DNA of 64,000 nt, taken from contig NZ_SLXO01000003.1 in NCBI RefSeq assembly GCF_004341375.1, positions 310,001 through 374,000 on the forward strand, in the 5' to 3' direction. A program made the position numbers and the translations under genes. Below, piece after piece: positions 46,221 through 55,300 of the stretch. How positions within the stretch are numbered: position 1 is the stretch's first letter; every line of letters starts with the position of its first letter. The notes beneath the pieces are model-generated. The model was not told the DNA's origin. It searched no databases and worked only from the letters and a program-made list of their open reading frames with translations. Source of the DNA: Rhodothalassium salexigens DSM 2132. Lineage in GTDB: Bacteria; Pseudomonadota; Alphaproteobacteria; Sphingomonadales; Rhodothalassiaceae.

Positions 46221-46441
46221 CCGTTGTCGCGAGCGCCAGCGACGCGACCCAATCGCCGCTTGCCGTCTGCGCTGCCGGTTACCCTGTGGGCGGTTGCGTC
46301 CTGCCGCCTGTCGGCGGGTGTCGGTCGCGGCCGTCAGTTGGATGGCTTCGCTTCCGCTCGCCATGGCGACGGTGGGGCACGGTGTGGCGGGCTTGGCTTC
46401 CGCCGTCATCGCGAGCGCCACCGACGCGATCCAATGGCCGC
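46221..46441. repeat. REP-like palindromic repeat cluster, three copies in alternating orientation
   Basis: Copies lie at 46221-46259 (direct), 46338-46372 (inverted) and 46403-46441 (direct). The direct copies match at 34 of 39 positions; the core is CGAGCGCCA...CGACGCGA followed by CCAAT. The inverted copy has the same core with more differences. The arrangement resembles the BIME-type clusters derived from the widespread intergenic repeat that begins GTCAT-GCGAGCG. The 341-base fmt-prs gap holds nothing else. Confidence 0.75.
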
Positions 46442-46507
46442 CTGCGAGGCTTGGTCGCCAGTGAGAGGGCGCCGCGCCGCGGTCGATCACAGGGCGCGGC
46501 GACCGGC

Positions 46508-47440
46508 TCAGTCGAACAGGCTGGAGACGCTGGTTTCGTGGCTGATGCGGTTCATCGCCTCGGCGATCAGGGGCGCGACCGAGATGCGCCGCACCCGTTG
46601 GCTGACCCGCACCGCCTCGGTGGCGTGGATCGAGTCCGTGATCACCAGTTCCTTGAGCGCGCTGGCACCGAGGCGCGCCACCGCGCCGCCCGACAGCACA
46701 CCATGGCTCACATAGGCCGACACATCCTCGGCGCCGGCCTGGCGCAGCGCGTCGGCGGCGTTGCACAGCGTGCCGGCGGTGTCGACGATGTCGTCGACCA
46801 TCAAGCAGGTGTGGCCCGACACGTCGCCGATGATGTTCATCACTTCCGACGTGTTGGCCGACTCACGGCGCTTGTCGATGATCGCCAGGGGCGCCTTCAG
46901 CCGCTTGGCGAACTGGCGCGCGCGCACCACGCCGCCCACATCGGGCGACACGATCATCAGCTTCTGGCCCTGATAGCGTTCCTCGATATCGCGGCACAGC
47001 ACCGGCAGGGCGTAGAGATTGTCGGTGGGGATGTCGAAGAAGCCTTGGATCTGACCGGCGTGCAGATCGATGGTCAGCACCCGGTCGGCGCCGGCGGTGG
47101 TGATCAGATTGGCCACCAGCTTGGCCGAGATCGGCGTGCGCGGCCCGGGTTTGCGGTCCTGCCGGGCATAGCCGAAATAGGGCAGCACGGCGGTGATCCG
47201 ACGCGCCGAGGCACGGCGCAGGGCATCGATGATGACCAGCAATTCCATCAAATGGTCGTTCGCCGGGTAGGACGTGGACTGGATCACGAACACGTCCTCG
47301 CCGCGTACGTTCTCCTGCACCTCGACGAACACTTCCTGGTCGGAAAACCGGCGGACACTGGCCTTGGTGAGCGGGATGTTGAGATAAGCCCCGATGGCTT
47401 CGGCGATCTGGGGGTTGGAATTCCCGGCGACAATCTTCAT
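46508..47440 (-). CDS. prs: Ribose-phosphate pyrophosphokinase, 310 aa
   Basis: Makes PRPP from ribose 5-phosphate and ATP. The ATG at 47440 gives [17 protein letters not shown]; earlier frame is not part of the protein. Motifs: flexible loop [30 protein letters not shown], the PRPP site [18 protein letters not shown], and [15 protein letters not shown]. Length matches class I enzymes (about 310-315 aa). It is convergent with fmt and reads away from pgeF. No upstream riboswitch is seen. Confidence 0.97.
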   Translation of the reverse strand: MKIVAGNSNPQIAEAIGAYLNIPLTKASVRRFSDQEVFVEVQENVRGEDVFVIQSTSYPANDHLMELLVIIDALRRASARRITAVLPYFGYARQDRKPGPRTPISAKLVANLITTAGADRVLTIDLHAGQIQGFFDIPTDNLYALPVLCRDIEERYQGQKLMIVSPDVGGVVRARQFAKRLKAPLAIIDKRRESANTSEVMNIIGDVSGHTCLMVDDIVDTAGTLCNAADALRQAGAEDVSAYVSHGVLSGGAVARLGASALKELVITDSIHATEAVRVSQRVRRISVAPLIAEAMNRISHETSVSSLFD

Positions 47441-47531
47441 GGGCGACAGGCTCCTGTTGCGGCGCAGGCGTGGCTTAGCCGACGCAACCCGATCGTTCAA
47501 GGGGGCCGTCCTCGCCCATTGGTCGAGGGGG

Positions 47532-48329
47532 CTAGCGGGCCCGGGCGATCAGGCTGATCTGGCGGCCATAGTCGGTCTCGCCCCGGTGGGTGGCGCGGCG
47601 GTAGCTGAAGAAGCGCTCGGGCGCGCCATAGGTGTCGAGGTCGAGGCGCACCACCCGCCCGACGCCCGCAGCCTTGAGCCGCGCGGCCACCAGACCGGCC
47701 AGGTCGAACTGCCATTTGCCCGCTTGGGCGCCGGGCGCGAACAGGCCGGATGCGCCGCCCGCAGCGACGACGGCGTCGCGCACCTCGTCGCCGACCTCAT
47801 AGGCCGCCTGGGCGATGCACGGGCCGATGGCGGCGACGACGCGGGCGCGCTCGGCGCCTAATTCGACCATGGCGGCGAGGGCGGCGCCGGTGACATCGGC
47901 GACCGCGCCGCGCCAGCCGGCGTGCGCCGCGCCGATCACCCCGGCGTCGGGATCGGCCAGCAGCACCGGCGCGCAGTCGGCGGTCAGCACGCCGATGGCC
48001 ACGCGGCTCAGCCGGGTGACGATGGCGTCGGCCTTGGGGCGCGCGTCGGCCTGGTCGGGCCGGTCGAGCACGAACACGTCCGCGCCGTGGACCTGATACA
48101 GCGTCGCCGCCGTGTCGAGCCCGAGCGCTGCCGCTGCCCGGCGCCGGTTCTCGGCCACCGCCAGCGGCTTGTCGGCGGACCCCGGGCCGCAGTTGAGGCC
48201 GGCGTAAAGCCCCGTCGACACGCCGCCCTGGCGGGTGAAGAAGCCGTGGGCGAGCCCCGGCCGGTCGAGCGCCGGCGCGGTCACCGGGTCAGGGGATTGT
48301 GTGGGCGCGGGCCCGCATGGCTCGGTCAT
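47532..48329 (-). CDS. pgeF: Peptidoglycan editing factor PgeF (YfiH/laccase domain), 265 aa
   Basis: Cu-oxidase_4 family protein that in E. coli prevents misincorporation of noncanonical stem peptides. Motifs: [62 protein letters not shown] and [16 protein letters not shown], containing the His and Cys metal/active-site residues. Start ATG at 48329 overlaps the methyltransferase stop (ATGA). The purine nucleoside activity reported for homologues is also possible. Confidence 0.93.
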   Translation of the reverse strand: MTEPCGPAPTQSPDPVTAPALDRPGLAHGFFTRQGGVSTGLYAGLNCGPGSADKPLAVAENRRRAAAALGLDTAATLYQVHGADVFVLDRPDQADARPKADAIVTRLSRVAIGVLTADCAPVLLADPDAGVIGAAHAGWRGAVADVTGAALAAMVELGAERARVVAAIGPCIAQAAYEVGDEVRDAVVAAGGASGLFAPGAQAGKWQFDLAGLVAARLKAAGVGRVVRLDLDTYGAPERFFSYRRATHRGETDYGRQISLIARAR

Positions 48330-49432
48330 CGGGCGGGCTCCGCTGCAAAGCCCGGCGGCACGGGGGCATCGGGGCCGGTGAGGGCGAGCGCCTTGAACAG
48401 CGTGCCCATCTGCTCGGGTGCGGTCAGCCGTGCCACGGCGGCGTCGATGGCGGCGGCCTGGGCGGCACTGGCCCGCGCCTTGAGGGCGGCCGCGCGCAGC
48501 CCAAGCCCCAACTGGTCGAGGAACCGGCCCTGGTCCACCGGGCCGAGCGCCGCCGCGCCGCCGGCGCGGGCTGTGTGGGCCAGGGCGGCGAAATTCACAT
48601 GGGCGGTCAGGTCGGCGGCACCGGGGGCGGTCAGCGGGTCGACCGGGCGGTGTGCGGCCACCGCCTGGAAGGTGTCGCCCCAGCCCGGGCCGGCATAGCC
48701 ATAGTCGACGATCAACGCTGCCCCGCCATCGCGCGCCAGCCGCCTGGCGATCGCGTGCGCGTGCGCCATGGCCGCCGGGCAGCGCTCGGCGATGGCGCCG
48801 GCGGGCGGCGGTGTCGCTGGTAAAGGCGGTGCGTCGGCGTCGGCGCCGAGGGTGGTGAACACCAGCCGGTCGGTCTGTTTGTCCAGCCCGACCGCGCGCT
48901 CGGCCCAGCCGCTGCCCAGCCACAGCCATTGCCGGATCGGCAGCGCGTCGAAGAATTCGTTGGCGATCAGCAGCAGCGGGCCCGCCGGCACCGTGTCCAG
49001 CGTATCGTGCCAGGTGGCGGGCAGGCCGCGGTCGCGCTGGGCGGTGCGGAAGTCGCGGTTGCTCTCCACCAGGTGCAGGTCGAGGGCGTCGCCGAGCGCT
49101 GGCAGCACCCGCAGGGCGCGCAGGATGTCGGCCATCAACGTCCCGCGCCCGGGGCCCAGTTCGACCAGCCGCACCGGCGCCGGCGCGCCCATGGCCTGCC
49201 AGCGGTCGGCCAGCCACAGGCCGATCAGTTCGCCGAACATCTGGCTGATCTCGGGCGCGGTGGTGAAGTCACCCTCGGCGCCGACGCGCCGGCCTTGGGC
49301 GTAATAGCCGTGGACCGGGTGCAGCAGCACCTCGGTCATGTACTGGTCGATCCGCAATGGCCCCGCCGCCGCGATCAGGTCGCGGATATGGCGGCCGAGC
49401 GGCCCGTCGGCGGGGGCTGGCGCGGCGGTCAT
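48326..49432 (-). CDS. SAM-dependent methyltransferase, MidA/NDUFAF7 family, 368 aa
   Basis: The mitochondrial homologue NDUFAF7 methylates an arginine of complex I subunit NDUFS2. The ATG at 49432 overlaps the lgt stop (ATGA). Motifs: IDQYMTEVLLHPVHGYYAQG with the family-specific GDFTTAPEISQMFGELIG, the SAM loop VRLVELGPGRGTLMADIL, LLLIANEFFDALPIRQW (EFFDALP signature), and LIVDYGYAGP. The window also carries an NDUFA9-like protein; both link to complex I, though they are far apart. An unrelated function in bacteria is possible. Confidence 0.9.
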   Translation of the reverse strand: MTAAPAPADGPLGRHIRDLIAAAGPLRIDQYMTEVLLHPVHGYYAQGRRVGAEGDFTTAPEISQMFGELIGLWLADRWQAMGAPAPVRLVELGPGRGTLMADILRALRVLPALGDALDLHLVESNRDFRTAQRDRGLPATWHDTLDTVPAGPLLLIANEFFDALPIRQWLWLGSGWAERAVGLDKQTDRLVFTTLGADADAPPLPATPPPAGAIAERCPAAMAHAHAIARRLARDGGAALIVDYGYAGPGWGDTFQAVAAHRPVDPLTAPGAADLTAHVNFAALAHTARAGGAAALGPVDQGRFLDQLGLGLRAAALKARASAAQAAAIDAAVARLTAPEQMGTLFKALALTGPDAPVPPGFAAEPAR

Positions 49433-50295
49433 GCCGCCCCCTGGCGGGGGGTGGCCCGGTCGCGGGGCTCGGGCTGCGGCGCCCGGCGCCATGCCCAGAC
49501 GATGATCGCCGCGCCGGCCAGGATCATCGGCAGCGACAGCAACTGCCCCATGGACAGGAACGACCGCGCCAGCCCTTCGAGTTGCGGGTCGGGCGAGCGC
49601 ACATATTCGACCGCGAACCGTGCCGCACCATAGCCGGCCAGGAACACGCCGGTCAGCACGCCCGGCCGGCGCTGGCCCAGGCGCGTGGTGTAGGCGAGGA
49701 CGTTGACCAGCGCGAACAGCGCCACGCCTTCGAGGGCGGCTTCATAGAGCTGGCTCGGGTGGCGCGGCACCTGGAGCGGGTCGGCGGGGAACACCATGGC
49801 CCAGGGTACGTCGGTGGGCCGGCCCCACAGTTCGCCATTGATGAAATTGGCCAGCCGGCCGAGCAGCAGCCCGATGGGGGCGGTGCAGGCGAGCATGTCG
49901 CCGAAGCGCATGGGCGGGATGCCATTGGCGCGGGTGAACAGGATCGCGGCGACGATCACGCCGGTCAGGCCGCCGTGGAACGACATGCCGCCGTCCCATA
50001 GCGCGAAGATGCTGAGCGGTTCGGCCAGGAACCGTCCGGGGTTGTAGAACAGCACATAGCCGAGCCGGCCGCCGGCGACGATGCCGAGCGTCGCCCACAG
50101 GATAAAGTCGTCCAGATGCTGGCGGCTGATCGGCGCGCGCAGCCGGCCGACCAAGGCGCGGGCGTAGAAATAGGCCTGCAGGATGCCGAAGAAATAGGCC
50201 AGCGCGTACCAGCGGATCGGGAACGGGCCGATCTCCACCAGCACGGGGTCGATGTTGGGATAGTCGATCACCAGGGGCGGCGGAAAGGACAACAC
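49429..50295 (-). CDS. lgt: Prolipoprotein diacylglyceryl transferase, 288 aa
   Basis: Transfers diacylglycerol to the lipobox Cys of prolipoproteins. GTG at 50295 is 10 bases after GGAGG (50306-50310); an upstream extension is implausible. Seven membrane helices are predicted from the hydrophobicity pattern. The Lgt signature is GRLANFINGELWGRPTDVPW, preceded by the active His in GGMSFHGGLTGV. The gene heads a minus-strand operon with the MidA-like methyltransferase and pgeF, all overlapping by ATGA. Divergent from ubiK. Confidence 0.96.
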   Translation of the reverse strand: MLSFPPPLVIDYPNIDPVLVEIGPFPIRWYALAYFFGILQAYFYARALVGRLRAPISRQHLDDFILWATLGIVAGGRLGYVLFYNPGRFLAEPLSIFALWDGGMSFHGGLTGVIVAAILFTRANGIPPMRFGDMLACTAPIGLLLGRLANFINGELWGRPTDVPWAMVFPADPLQVPRHPSQLYEAALEGVALFALVNVLAYTTRLGQRRPGVLTGVFLAGYGAARFAVEYVRSPDPQLEGLARSFLSMGQLLSLPMILAGAAIIVWAWRRAPQPEPRDRATPRQGAA

Positions 50296-50420
50296 GACGC
50301 GCGAGCCTCCGTTAAGGTTCAGGACGCGATGCCGCACAGGTGCCAACGGCCGCGAAGAAAGTAAAGGCTTTGCGCGGCCCCCCATGGCACTTATATGGGG
50401 ACCAAGCCGGGAGAAGAGCA

Positions 50421-50798
50421 ATGCAAAACCAATCCAAACTTTTTGACGATTTTGCGAAGCTGGCCCAGGGCGCGCTCGGCGCCGCCAGTTCGGCCCGCGA
50501 GGAATTCGAGGCGACCATGCGCGCCTGGGTGGATTCGCAGGTGGACAAGATGAACCTGGTCCCGCGCGAAGATTTCGACGTGGTGGCCGAAATGGCGCAG
50601 CGCGCGCGCACCGAAAACGACGCCCTGGCCGAGCGGATCGCCGCGCTCGAAGCCAAGGTCGACGCGCTGGAAGGCGGCGCCAAGGGCGGCACGGCCTCGA
50701 AGGCCAAGCCCACCGGGGCCAAGTCCACCGGGGCCAAGGGCGCCGGCGCCTCGAAGGCCGGCGACACCGGTACGGCCAAGGACACCGACGAGGGCTGA
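50421..50798 (+). CDS. ubiK: Accessory factor UbiK (BMFP family), 125 aa
   Basis: Small coiled-coil protein required for efficient aerobic ubiquinone synthesis. ATG at 50421 follows GGAGAAG. MQNQSKLFDDFAKLAQGALGAASSAREEFEATMRAWVDSQV and DFDVVAEMAQRARTENDALAERIAALEAKVDALE (a heptad coiled coil) match the family. The last ~35 residues are a Lys/Ala/Gly-rich low-complexity tail (TGAKSTGAKGAGASKAG). A -35/-10-like pair (TTGCGC 50370-50375, TATATG 50392-50397) precedes it. Confidence 0.93.
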   Translation: MQNQSKLFDDFAKLAQGALGAASSAREEFEATMRAWVDSQVDKMNLVPREDFDVVAEMAQRARTENDALAERIAALEAKVDALEGGAKGGTASKAKPTGAKSTGAKGAGASKAGDTGTAKDTDEG

Positions 50799-50927
50799 GC
50801 CCGGCGCCTTGGGGCTGGCCGGGGATTGCTCAGGGGCTGTCCGGGGCGGCCCGGGGTGCCGTCCGGTCGGTCGCCCGATGGTTGTGCGGCGCCCTTACGC
50901 AGGTGGCGCGGCTGGAATGTCCTTGAC

Positions 50928-50936
50928 TTATCCACA
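50928..50936 (+). promoter_or_regulatory. Single DnaA-box-like motif
   Basis: TTATCCACA matches the DnaA consensus. It lies in the ubiK-ybjN spacer, alone, so it is not evidence of an origin; DnaA can regulate genes through isolated boxes. Confidence 0.3.
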
Positions 50937-50951
50937 GGAAATTTTCGGGGT

Positions 50952-50978
50952 CCCCGACTCGGGGGCTTGTTTTTGTTT
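50952..50978 (+). terminator. Hairpin plus T-rich tract, possible ubiK terminator
   Basis: CCCCGACTCGGGG (50952-50964) is a compact inverted repeat followed by a T-rich stretch (TTGTTTTTGTTT, near 50967-50978). It is ~150 bases after ubiK and upstream of ybjN. Confidence 0.5.
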
Positions 50979-50993
50979 GGGCGCGGTGGCACG

Positions 50994-51033
50994 CTAGATT
51001 TGGTAGTGCTTGGAGAGCCGGAGCCAAATCTAG
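50994..51033. repeat. 10-bp inverted repeat with 20-base loop, upstream of ybjN-like gene
   Basis: CTAGATTTGG (50994-51003) pairs with CCAAATCTAG (51024-51033). It is 98 bases before the ybjN-like ATG in the only AT-rich part of the spacer, so may be an operator or a leader hairpin. The 333-base ubiK-ybjN gap otherwise contains the DnaA-like motif and terminator described separately. Confidence 0.45.
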
Positions 51034-51131
51034 TGCTGCGATTATCTCATTGCATTTTGCCGACCATGCCGGAGACGTCTTAGCCTCCGGCGGCCATCGG
51101 CACCGGGGGCGCTCATTCTGGGAGCGGAACC

Positions 51132-51629
51132 ATGACGACCCTGTTTGCGGACCAATTCCTCACCCCGGTCGCCAATCCCGTCGATACCGTCGAAGAAGTG
51201 GCCCAGGTCAATGACTGGACCTTCGACCGCGACGATGACGAACTGACGGCGGTCCTGCCCGGTTCCTTTTGCGATTATCAGCTCCGCTGCCTGTGGCGAG
51301 AAGAGGGCCGCGCGCTCCAGATCGCCAATCTGTTCGACCTCAAGGTGCCCGAGGCCAAGCGGCCGGCGGTCTATGAGGCGATCGGCCGGCTCAACGAGCG
51401 GCTGTGGCTCGGCCATTTCGAGATGTGGGCCGAGGAAGGGCTGATCATGTTCCGCCACGCCGCCGTGGTCGACGGCGCCATCGGCCAGACCCATGTGGAA
51501 CTGCTGATCGAGACCGCCCATGCGGAGTGCGAGCGCTACTACCCCGTGTTCCAGTTCATCCTGTGGTCGGGCAAGACCGCCCAGGAAGCCATCGACGCCG
51601 CCCTGCTCGACGTGATCGGCGAGGCGTGA
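51132..51629 (+). CDS. YbjN-domain protein, 165 aa
   Basis: Soluble protein of the YbjN/type III secretion chaperone-like fold. The pattern WTFDRDDDELTAVLPGSFCDYQLRCLWREEGRALQIANLFDLKVP with EAIGRLNERLWLGHFEMWAEEGLIMFRHAAVVDG and YPVFQFILWSGKTAQEAIDAAL is characteristic of alphaproteobacterial YbjN members. GGGAGCGG precedes the ATG. Cellular role unclear; members affect motility, stress or membrane properties. It is convergent with the DUF4345-like gene. Confidence 0.85.
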   Translation: MTTLFADQFLTPVANPVDTVEEVAQVNDWTFDRDDDELTAVLPGSFCDYQLRCLWREEGRALQIANLFDLKVPEAKRPAVYEAIGRLNERLWLGHFEMWAEEGLIMFRHAAVVDGAIGQTHVELLIETAHAECERYYPVFQFILWSGKTAQEAIDAALLDVIGEA

Positions 51630-51640
51630 GGCTGCGGCCA

Positions 51641-51661
51641 CCGGGGCGCCCGACGCCCCGG
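51641..51661. terminator. Short GC hairpin between convergent genes
   Basis: CCGGGGCG (51641-51648), loop CCCGA, CGCCCCGG (51654-51661), 11 bases after the ybjN-like stop. No T-run follows; it could serve both strands. Confidence 0.4.
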
Positions 51662-51737
51662 CGGTCCGGTTGACCCGACGATCCGCTGTGCGAGGGCGCG
51701 CCGGGCGATTGCCCTCCGGCGCGCCGGGGGGCGCCCG

Positions 51738-52130
51738 TCAGGCGCGGGCCTGACGGCGATGCAGCCACCAGCCGATGGCGCCGGCGAGCGCGAAGGCGAT
51801 TTCGTAATAGAGCACCATGGTGGACACGGGCGCGGTGTCGGTGCTGGCAATGGCGACCGCGCGGGCGCCGCCGGCGCCGACCATGGTCACGGTCAACACG
51901 CACAAGCCCGGGGCGCGCCACGCCCGGTCGATCGCGCCATAGCCGAAAAAGCCCGCAAGCCCGAGGAAAAAGCCGCCATAAAGCGCCAGGAACTCGGCGC
52001 GGCCGCTGGCGCCGTCGAAGCTGTAGCCGACCCAGGCGCCGAGGCCGACGGGATCGTTGAACACTGCCAGCGCCTGGCCGGCACAATAGAGCGCCATCAG
52101 CGCGAGAATGATGCGGGGGATCAGAGACAT
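51738..52130 (-). CDS. DUF4345-like membrane protein, 130 aa
   Basis: Four predicted membrane helices: IILALMALYCAGQALAVF, AEFLALYGGFFLGLAGFFGYG, PGLCVLTVTMVGAGGARAVAIAS and YYEIAFALAGAIGWWL. The spacing and the early FNDPVGLGAWVGYSFDGASGRAE resemble the DUF4345 family, whose function is unknown. The short length is normal for the family. It is convergent with the ybjN-like gene and lies downstream of the gltBD terminator. Confidence 0.72.
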   Translation of the reverse strand: MSLIPRIILALMALYCAGQALAVFNDPVGLGAWVGYSFDGASGRAEFLALYGGFFLGLAGFFGYGAIDRAWRAPGLCVLTVTMVGAGGARAVAIASTDTAPVSTMVLYYEIAFALAGAIGWWLHRRQARA

Positions 52131-52222
52131 AAGGCCGTTCCTTCCTTGGTTTCATCGTCTTACGCAGGAACGCGCGGGCCGGACCAACGCGTGTCGCGCC
52201 CCGGGCGTCCGGTCGGGCGATG

Positions 52223-52247
52223 AAAAACCCCCCGTCCCGGGGGAGGG
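52223..52247 (-). terminator. Intrinsic terminator of the gltD-gltB operon
   Basis: On the minus strand the sequence reads CCCCCGGGACGGGGG followed directly by TTTTT (52227-52223). It lies about 60 bases after the gltB stop and is the best intrinsic terminator in the window. Confidence 0.75.
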
Positions 52248-52304
52248 CGAGGGGCATTGGTTGAGGCGTGACGCCGGTGTCGCCCGTTTGGGGGCGCGGT
52301 CGGC

Positions 52305-55300
52305 CTATTCCGCCGGGATGCGCGCGCCGGTGTCGTCGAGCGGCACGTCGAGCTTGTCGAGGATTTCGGTCGGCACCACGTGGACGAAGCGGTCGCGATA
52401 GCTCTCCCAGTTGGCCAGGATCGCCAGCGCCAGCCGCGAGCCGGTCTCGGCGGCGTGTTCGCGGATCAGCCCTTGTGCCAGCGCCTCATAGTGCGGGTGG
52501 TCGAGCGGCCGGGTGATCGTGCTGTCGGGGTTGAGCTTGGCGGCCAGGGTGCCGTCCTCGTCGAGCACAAAGGCCATGCCCCCGGTCATGCCGGCGGCGA
52601 AGTTGTCGCCCACCGCGCCCAGGATCACCGCGTGACCGCCGGTCATGTACTCGCAGCCATTGGCGCCGCAGCCCTCGACCACCACTTGCGCGCCCGAGTT
52701 GCGCACCGCGAAGCGCTCGCCCGCCTCGCCGGCGGCGAACAGCTTGCCCGCCGTGGCGCCGTAAAGCACCGTGTTGCCGATGATCGCGTTGCGGTGGCCG
52801 GTGAGCCCGGAGCGGTTGGGCGGCCGCACCACGATGGTGCCGCCCGACAGGCCCTTGCCCACATAGTCGTTGGCGTCGCCATAGACCACCAGCTTGAGCC
52901 CCTGCACGGCGAAGGCGCCGAGCGACTGGCCGGCCGAACCGCGCAGGTGCACCGACACATGGCCGGGCTTGAGCCCGCGTTCGCCGAACGTGCGCACCAG
53001 ATGGCTGGAAAAGCGCGTGCCGATGGCGCGCTGGACGTTGCGGATCGCGTAGGTGAGCTGCATCTTCTCGCCGCGCTCGAACACCGCCTTGGCGTCGTCG
53101 ATCATCTGCGCGTCGAGGGTATCGGGCACCGGGTTGCGGCCGTCGATGGTACAGCGCCGGGCGTCCTGCGGCGCGTCGACCATGGTCAGCACCGGGTTGA
53201 GGTCCAGGTCGTCCAGATGCGCGGCCCCCCGGCTGACCTGGGTCAAAAGGTCGGTGCGGCCGATGATGTCGTCGATGCGCTCGGCGCCCAGGCTCGACAG
53301 GATTTCGCGCACCTCCTCGGCCAGATAGGTCATCAGGTTGATCACCTGGTCGGCGCTGCCGCCGAACTTGGCGCGCAGCCGCTCGTCCTGGGTGCACACC
53401 CCCACCGGGCAGGTGTTGGAATGGCACTGGCGCACCATGATGCAGCCCATGGCCACCAGCGACGCGGTGCCGATGCCGAATTCCTCCGCGCCGAGCAGCG
53501 CGCCGACGACGATGTCGCGGCCGGTTTTGAGCCCGCCATCGACGCGCAGGCGCACCCGGTGGCGCAGATTGTTGAGCGTCAACACCTGGTTGACCTCGGA
53601 CAGGCCCATTTCCCACGGCGTGCCGGCATATTTGATCGAGGTCTGCGGGCTGGCGCCGGTGCCGCCTGAATGGCCCGAGATGTTGATCACGTCGGCATGC
53701 GCCTTGGCGACGCCGGCGGCGATGGTCCCGATGCCCGCCGACGACACCAGCTTGACGCACACCCGCGCCACCGGGTTGATCTGCTTCAGGTCGTAGATGA
53801 GCTGGGCCAGGTCCTCGATTGAATAGATGTCGTGGTGCGGCGGCGGCGAGATCAGGGTCACGCCCTTGGTGGCGTGGCGCAGCTTGGCGATCAGGTCGGT
53901 GACCTTGAAGCCGGGCAATTGGCCGCCCTCGCCAGGCTTGGCGCCCTGGGCCACCTTGATCTCGATTTCCTCGCAGTGGTTGAGATAGTTGGCGGTGACG
54001 CCGAAGCGCCCCGAAGCGACCTGCTTGACCGGCGAGTTGGCGTTGTCGCCATTGTCGTACGGGGTGAAGCGCTTTTCGTCTTCGCCGCCTTCGCCCGACA
54101 CCGACTTGGCGCCGATGCGGTTCATGGCGATCGCCAGGGTCTCGTGAGCCTCGGGGCTGAGCGCGCCCATGCTCATGCCCGGGGTGACGAAGCGGCGCCG
54201 GATCGCGGTGATGCTTTCGACCCGTTCGAGCGGTGTCGGCGTCTCGACGGTCTTGAACGCCAACAGGTCGCGCAGGCTGACCGGCGGCGTCTGGGCGACC
54301 GCGGCGGAATAGGCGCGATAGCGGGTGTAGCTGCCCTCGGCCACCGCCTCTTGCAGCATGTGCACCAGATTGCCCGAAAAGGCGTGCGTTTCGGTGCCGT
54401 GACGATAGCGGTAGAAGCCGCCCACGGGCAGGGTGACCACGGCTTCGTCGAAGGCGCGGGCGTGTTGTTCGCGCACCTTCTGTTCGATGCCGGTCAGCCC
54501 GATGCCGGAGATCTTGGACGGCACATTGGGGAAGAACTCGGCCACCAGCGCGCGGCTCAGGCCCACGGCCTCGAAATTGCCGCCGCCGCGATAGGCCGAG
54601 ATGATCGACACGCCCATCTTGGACATGATCTTGAGCAGGCCCTGGTTGATCGCCTCGCGCTGGCGCTCCAGGCAGGTGCCGAGGTCGAGCCCCTCGAACA
54701 GCCCGCGCGCGTGGCGTTCGCGCACCGCCTCCTGGGCCAGATAGGCGTTGACCGTGGTCGCGCCGACGCCGATCAGCACGGCGAAATAGTGCGGGTCCAG
54801 GCATTCGCCCGAGCGCACATTGATGCTGGTGAAGGTGCGCAGACCCTGGTTCAGCAGGTGCGTGTGGACGCCGCCGGCGGCCAGGATCATCGGCACCGGC
54901 GCGCGGCGGGCCGAGACGCCCATGTCGGACAGGAACAATTGGGTCTTGCCCGCCTGCACCGCCTCCTGCGCCTCGGCACGGATGCGGTCGAGCGCGTCAT
55001 GGAGCGCGTGCGGCCCGGCGTCGACCGCGAAGGTACAGTCGATCTCGTGCGCCTCGTCGCCGAAATAGCGGATCAGCGCGGTGTATTCGCCATTGGTCAG
55101 CACCGGGCTTTCCGCCACCATGGTGTCGGACTGGGGATTGTCGTTGTCGAGCACGTCGGCGAAGTTCGAGAACCGGGTCTTGAGCGACATCACCCGGTTT
55201 TCGCGCAACGGGTCGATCGGCGGGTTGGTGACCTGGCTGAAGCACTGGCGGAAGAAGTGCGACAGGTTGCGATACTGCGACGACAGCACGGCGAGCGGCG

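Noticed and set aside
50928-50936. DnaA box as part of an origin
   Set aside because: Only one matching box in the spacer and no AT-rich unwinding element or repeat of the box.
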